DNA from: Diphasiastrum complanatum
Lineage: Eukaryota > Streptophyta > Lycopodiopsida > Lycopodiales > Lycopodiaceae
NCBI GenBank assembly: GCA_029204225.1
Contig: CM055107.1
Coordinates: forward strand, 17,878,718 to 17,942,717
Length of the DNA stretch: 64,000 nucleotides
Direction: 5' to 3'
Shown: positions 59,226 to 64,000 of the stretch, piece by piece
Layout of the letters: the number at the start of each line of letters is the position of its first letter
Numbering within the stretch: the stretch's first letter is position 1
Notes under the pieces: model-generated
The model's database searches: none
Told to the model about the DNA's origin: nothing
What the model saw: the letters and a program-made list of their open reading frames with translations, nothing else
Position numbers and translations under genes: made by a program

Positions 59226-61383
59226 TTATCCACCCCTAATCTGTTGCAGGTCCCACTGCAATATCGGTGATGTCTTCCGCTTGGCACTTGGAAAAGCATG
59301 GATTTTCGTTCGCTTCCGTAAAACCAGGTGCTTATTATCCGCAAAATTTATTTGTCAAAATTGGAAGTCTCCCAATTGGCCGCTACATACCAGCCCTCTT
59401 GAGCACTTCTTGTGAATCCTGCTCGCCTCGTCGTCGTGCAGTCTGCTTTCGCTCGCTCATCTTCCGGCCCAAGGCTTCAAAAACTTGGAAGTGGAGCTTA
59501 CTTCCGAAGCTGAGGGGCCCCAGATATTCTCTTATTTTTTTTACGAAGCCCATTTACTGCCAGTCTTCCACCATGGTCACATAGCGTGATGACATGAAGG
59601 CCGCTCTGTAGTATAGCCTGGCCATCATCTCATGGTCTTCTTCTGACTGGAGGGCCGTATTTGGATTGATCCTAATTGGATCCAAGCTTGGATCCCAAAA
59701 ACACTCTTGCTGCATCAGAAAGGCCATGGATCTGCAATATTTGGCACTTTCCTGCATGTAGAGATCGGCACTTGATTTATATTTGTGCCCGAAGTCGAGT
59801 AACTGTAGCCTCAGATCATTCGGAGAGGTTTTGTCTGAGATTCCCAGAATGACTGGCCAGTTTACTAACTCTACTCGGGGCTTTTCCACCGGCCATGGAT
59901 TAGAAGCGTTTGAGTGGCATGTAGAAAGGATCCACTCGCTCCCATGCCAGTGCTTTCAAATATTCTTGAAGCGGCCTGTTATCCTTTGGGACTTTACTTC
60001 ACCATTCTGGCCGCGGTTGTAGCGCGACAATGATCTCGACCCTGGTGGAGTATTGGATTTGATAATCAGTGTGGGTGGGGTGGTGGCTTCATCTGGTTGA
60101 CTTGTGACTTGAGGTACTGTCGTGTCAAGTGCCAGTGTTGAAGTGGTTGCTCCATCACCCCCGTCGATGACATGTGAGGATGACGAGTGTTGTTGTGATG
60201 TTGTTGACGAGCTACCACCATCTGAGGTGGAACCATCTGAAACTAATCCCATTGGTGATGTGCTCCCAGCTTGAAGCTTCTCTTGCCTTCGTTGTTGTCG
60301 TGTGCCCAGCAACTGAGCCCTTGAGGTATCTACCTGTTGAGCTCCGGAAGTTGTAGCTGTTTGTGGATCCTTTGGTGGGTTTCTTGGCTTCTGCACCAGA
60401 GGGAGGATACTGGTGTTGACTCGTTTAGCCTGGGATCCCGATGGTCAAGTTGTTCTTGCACGCTTGGACTTCTTGTGTTCAATGGGAATTTTTCATGCCT
60501 TGTCCGCAAGCGGCAATTGTTGTTGAAGCTTTGGGCCATTTTGTACTTGATGAAGAGTGATATCTGTCATCAGATATCCCAATACTGTAATGGGCTGCTT
60601 GTTTTTAATGCACTCATGAAGACAATTCCAAGAAAACTGTGCCCAATCATAGAGGTTTTGGGCATGCAGTCGTGAATCTGCCATCATGTGAAACAGGGAC
60701 ATGGGTACCCTCAGCACTTTCATTCGAGGTTTTTATGTGCATCTGGTGAGATAGGCACATGCTACTTGAAGTTGCTTGTCATTGATGGCTTCCAGCCTGT
60801 ACCCATCCTTATTCTTCCACTTGGTCACAGAGGGATCAATGTACTTGAAATACGCCATTTGTTCTATTCATTGTAATGCCCTTGTGACAGTGTTTGGTCC
60901 TTGTGGGAACCCATAAGGTTGCAAGTCGGCTGCCGCAGTACCAGATACGGGCTTTGATAACCTATCAAGACAGGGATCTGAAATTCAATTTCCTTGAAGA
61001 AGGACTCCGCCTGCTAGTACCAGGTCTGCATCTCTGTAAGGTCTAACTTGCATACCTGGATGTCGAGCTTGCTTGGTTCGGGATCATCAGAACTTGAACT
61101 GGGATTGGACGACATGGTGGGAAAATGGAAGAAGGGAGATTTGGAGAAACTGTTTCAGTTGAGGGGTGAGACAGTGGTAAGGGCGTCAGTTGAGATTTGA
61201 AGGGTTGGGCTCCAGTTGAGATGAACAGTCGAGCGCCAGGATTGGACACAATAGCAAGAAGATTGCCGCAGATCATCACCAGAAGACGCTTGAGCTCGCA
61301 CTTCGCTGAGGTGCGAATGGCTTCGGGGTGAGGGCATTTATTGCCGTTGTCGTCTGGTTGCAAGGGAGATGGGATGTGCCGAT
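59226..61383 (-). pseudogene. Element D extra ORF region (mobile-domain-like)
   Basis: ATG at about 61115 starts MSSNPSSSSDDPEPSKLDIQ; with shifts follow FKYIDPSVTKWKNKDGYRLE, RVPMSLFHMMADSRLHAQNL, YDWAQFSWNCLHECIKNKQP and VLGYLMTDITLHQ. This pattern (W-A, then a GYL block) resembles plant-mobile-domain or putative plant transposon proteins. Then a Ser/Thr-rich stretch and a helical domain with NWPVILGISDKTSPNDLRL and MQESAKYCRSMAFLMQQECF, with a stop near 59410 followed by untranslated sequence and the LTR. It lies where a post-integrase ORF would be, but the pol region is cut off by copia E. It might alternatively be gag of gypsy B. Confidence 0.5.
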
Positions 61384-62065
61384 TGTTAAAAATTCACAAT
61401 TCTAGCTTGACTAGTTTTGGTCATATGACTTGTAAATAGTTAGATGGTCATGATGTGGCTTGTCACACGTGCCAAATAGCATAGGATTCCATTCATAAGG
61501 ATGTTCTCAAGTAGACCTAAGTGTTAGAACCTTTGGAATGAGTCCAAATTATGCTTAGATACAAGGGAGAAAAAATAGGAGCTATTTTTGGTAATTTTTG
61601 CATTGTTGAGGGATCTCCAAGATTCCAACCCTAACTTGGTAGGGATGAAAGATCCACCAAAATTAGCATTAGGGATAGGTTTAGGGCTACTCATACCTGC
61701 CCAAAACCGTGATGGATCATGTATATATAGGTGATGATATCTCACCGAAATCAATCAAGCAATTTCATGATTTTTCTCTCATAATGGTGCAATTGCTCTC
61801 TATGTTCATAATTGTTTGAGTACTTGTGATTACTAATGATTATAGGATTGAATGTAGGTCTGGTGTACAGTACTCAGACTGTGGGAGGCCGTACTTTCAC
61901 ACGTGTGAAGCCTTCTTCAAGGATTTGGGCCATTTAGTGAGGTTCAAACATAGATTTTTGATGGATTTTGATGGTTCAACTTGTGCTAATCTTATGAAAT
62001 CATAATCTATTGTTTCCCTCATCATTTCAAGCGTTTTAGGATCCTTATTTGCTGTAATTTTTACA
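61384..62065 (+). repeat. 5' LTR of copia E
   Basis: Ends TTTTTACA directly before the primer site. Contains CACACGTGTG at 61898-61907 and a TATATATAG box near 61722. The start (TGTTAAAAATTC) is the best TG in position but has no partner here. Confidence 0.65.
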
Positions 62066-62078
62066 TGGTATCAGAGCC
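62066..62078 (+). promoter_or_regulatory. Primer-binding site, initiator tRNA-Met
   Basis: TGGTATCAGAGCC right after the LTR end ACA. Confidence 0.93.
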
Positions 62079-62876
62079 TAAAGGCTGAAATGAGCTAAAT
62101 CCTTGGTTTTCATTCAATTTGATCACAAGTTTTGATCTAAATCTTGTGTAGATTGGATCTTAGCATCTAGTATTGATTCTAGAACTCAAAGTGAGTCAAA
62201 TACATTGGAGATTGGTGTTGTGTGACTTCATTTGCAGGTGTTTAGGTGTCTAAAACCAGAGGCAAAGTTGAATTCAATTCACATTACCAAGATAGCAAGT
62301 TTTGCTTGCTCCAAGCATTGATTTCTAGGCGAGTTTTGGAGGTGATTTCATAGAGAAGGCTTTCTAGCATTCAAGGAGAGGGAAGATCAGAGTTTTGGGG
62401 ACTCTTCAAGGCTGTTCTAAGGTGTAGTAGGCACCTCCTAAAGTGATTTAGGTTCAGTCCAACCATTGCTTGACTTATGCACCAAATTAGATCAATTTTT
62501 CATCAATTTTGATCATTTTTTGCTTGTAATTGGATAGTAGATTGTGTTGCATCCTCATTAAGTTCCATTTAGATCTTTTACAAGTGATTTTGGAAGTATA
62601 TTAGGTTGCTGAAATTCACTCTTGATCAGATCATTTGGAAGCTTTAATGTTCTTTATAGAAAGAGGGGCAATTCTACTAGTATTGTCTACTTCAATCAAG
62701 CAAGTGCATTGTTTCTAGTATTCTATGATTTGATTTTGTTAGAGATCATTCTTAGATCTTTATAGTAAGTCTATTACTGATCTTTTCAGGTCCCTAAGAA
62801 GTGGGATAAGGTAGACCTTCAATCAAATCAATAGAAGTAACCTTCATTTGTGTCAAGTCCTTGATTAGGAGACTAG

Positions 62877-64000
62877 ATGGCATCTATAAATGCATATCTT
62901 TTGGATACTAATGAAAGGCTCAACAAAACTAACTATTCCATATGGAAAGTTAGAATGGAATCCATCATGATCATGCAAGATCTGATGGAAATTGTAAATG
63001 GTAAGGAGGGTGAACCTATTCATCCTCAAGAAAAAGCCAAATACATCAAGAGGTGCAATGTTGCACTACATTGCATAAAAATGAATGTTGCAAATGAACT
63101 CTTAAGAGAGGTAGGAGATTGCACCTCAGCTCAAGATGCTTGGGAGACTTTGCAAAAGGTCTATGAATCCAAGAACCAAACTAGAATGTTAGCTTTGAAG
63201 AATCAAATCTATAGAAGCTATCAAAAGAAAGGAGAGAGTGCACATACTTTTGTCCTAAGAGTAAAGGAATTGAACAAAGAGCTAGCCTTTATAGGTGACC
63301 CTATCAAGGATGAAGAGCTTGTTCAACTCATATTGAATGGACTAAGCTTTGAGTTTGACAATTTGGTTCAGGGATATGCAATTATGGGTAAGCTACCCAT
63401 ACTTGAAGAACTCCAAGGCACACTCATGGCCGAGGAATCAAGAAGGAGCCAAATGCAAGAGAGGATGGATAGGCTTTCCATCCAAGGTGGAGATGACCAA
63501 GCTCTCTTCACCAAAGGCAAAGGCAAGTCCAAAGGCAAAGGATCAACATTCAAGAAGTCTACAAAGCTTGAGGATCAAGAAGGACCCCCAAAGGCATCTC
63601 CATCAACCACCAAAGTCAAGAAGGACAAATCAAAGGTGAAGTGCTACTATTGTAGCAAGATGGGGCATTATGCCTCGGAATGCCTCAAGAGGAAGCAAGA
63701 TCAAAGCCAAGCCAACATGAGCAAAGAGGAGGAGGAGGAGAGTTCACATGAGGACTCTCTCATGATGTCCATATTTTCTTCAACAAGCTTCAAAGGAGAA
63801 GATCCTTGGTGGATTGACTCGGGTGCTAGTTCACACATGACTAGTAAAAGGGAGTTTTTCTCTTCTCTCTTATCTTATGATGGACCTATAAAGTCTATCT
63901 ATACAGCAAATGATGAAGCTTGTAAGATTGAAGGAGTTGGTAGCATTCCCCTTTGCTTAGGATCTTCCAAAAAGATCAACATAGAAGGTGTTTTGTACAT
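62877..64000 (+). CDS. Copia E gag-protease, open frame, 3' end outside the window
   Basis: ATG at 62877 (MASINAYLLD) and 374 codons with no stop to the window edge. Gag has NYSIWKVRMESIM (about 19-31) and the alpha-helical UBN2-type region; basic linker 213-255; zinc knuckle CYYCSKMGHYASEC (256-269); acidic run; protease WWIDSGASSHMT with catalytic D-S-G at 313-315; then the start of the pre-integrase region (GVLY). It is the only retroelement frame in the window with no break, which fits the outermost, youngest position in the nest. Whether pol is also intact cannot be seen. Confidence 0.93.
   Translation, partial: MASINAYLLDTNERLNKTNYSIWKVRMESIMIMQDLMEIVNGKEGEPIHPQEKAKYIKRCNVALHCIKMNVANELLREVGDCTSAQDAWETLQKVYESKNQTRMLALKNQIYRSYQKKGESAHTFVLRVKELNKELAFIGDPIKDEELVQLILNGLSFEFDNLVQGYAIMGKLPILEELQGTLMAEESRRSQMQERMDRLSIQGGDDQALFTKGKGKSKGKGSTFKKSTKLEDQEGPPKASPSTTKVKKDKSKVKCYYCSKMGHYASECLKRKQDQSQANMSKEEEEESSHEDSLMMSIFSSTSFKGEDPWWIDSGASSHMTSKREFFSSLLSYDGPIKSIYTANDEACKIEGVGSIPLCLGSSKKINIEGVLY

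Larger units (their letters stand above)
61384..64000 (+). mobile_element. Ty1/copia element E, 5' part, runs off the window
   Basis: 5' LTR about 61384-62065, tRNA-Met primer site TGGTATCAGAGCC at 62066, leader, and an open gag-protease frame to the window edge. Its gag, knuckle and protease resemble those of the copia element at 4859. The insertion cuts element D. The left border is set by TGTTAAAAATTC and is tentative because the 3' LTR is outside. Confidence 0.85.

Noticed and set aside
59281-59400. Plus-strand GSLPIGRY similar to GSLPVGRY of the gypsy A extra ORF
   Set aside because: It lies on the strand opposite to element D coding sequence and the match is eight residues; likely coincidence or too short to use.

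Overview
This is nuclear DNA of a land plant. It carries an L1-clade LINE with a zf-RVT tail, a CACTA (En/Spm) element with a TNP2 transposase, Ty1/copia elements primed by initiator tRNA-Met (TGGTATCAGAGC) and a Ty3/gypsy element primed by a TGGCGCCGTTGCCGGGGA site. Transposons nested inside transposons, long (GA)n/(TC)n arrays and only one recognisable host gene suggest a large, repeat-rich genome. I cannot name the species.

Layout. 1-1.9 kb: copia debris. About 2-16.9 kb: a degenerate LINE, split in its endonuclease domain by a CACTA element (about 3.97-13.98 kb), whose transposase gene is in turn split by a copia element (4859-11083, TSD TATAT). 18.6-21.4 kb, minus strand: the only intact host gene, a seven-exon single-domain Hsp31/DJ-1-type protein. 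21.8-28.1 kb: a non-LTR retroelement with an N-terminal zinc finger, split by a decayed copia element (22256-27604). 28.1-34.5 kb: simple-sequence arrays in inverted orientation around a deleted copia element (29898-33210) and a CACTA-like subterminal fragment.

34.5 kb to the end is a nest. A minus-strand gypsy element (B, about 34.6-58.2 kb) contains copia G (35992-48801, TSD GATTT), which contains plus-strand gypsy A (about 37.6-47.3 kb). B was also hit by copia F (52240-57742), and a further minus-strand LTR element (D, 58181-61383) abuts its gag. Copia E (61384 to beyond the window) cuts into D, and its gag-protease frame is the only retroelement frame here that is fully open.

Most noteworthy: gypsy A, and apparently B and D, carry extra coding sequence between pol and the 3' LTR. 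In A this has two overlapping frames (ATGA overlap), preceded by seven TTCNNGAA dyads of heat-shock-element type and the palindrome CACACGTGTG. That palindrome recurs six times in the window, five of them in LTR or LTR-like sequence. The Hsp31-type gene has a duplicated 3' splice site and two TTCGAGAA dyads just upstream. All calls come from reading the sequence; no database search was run.
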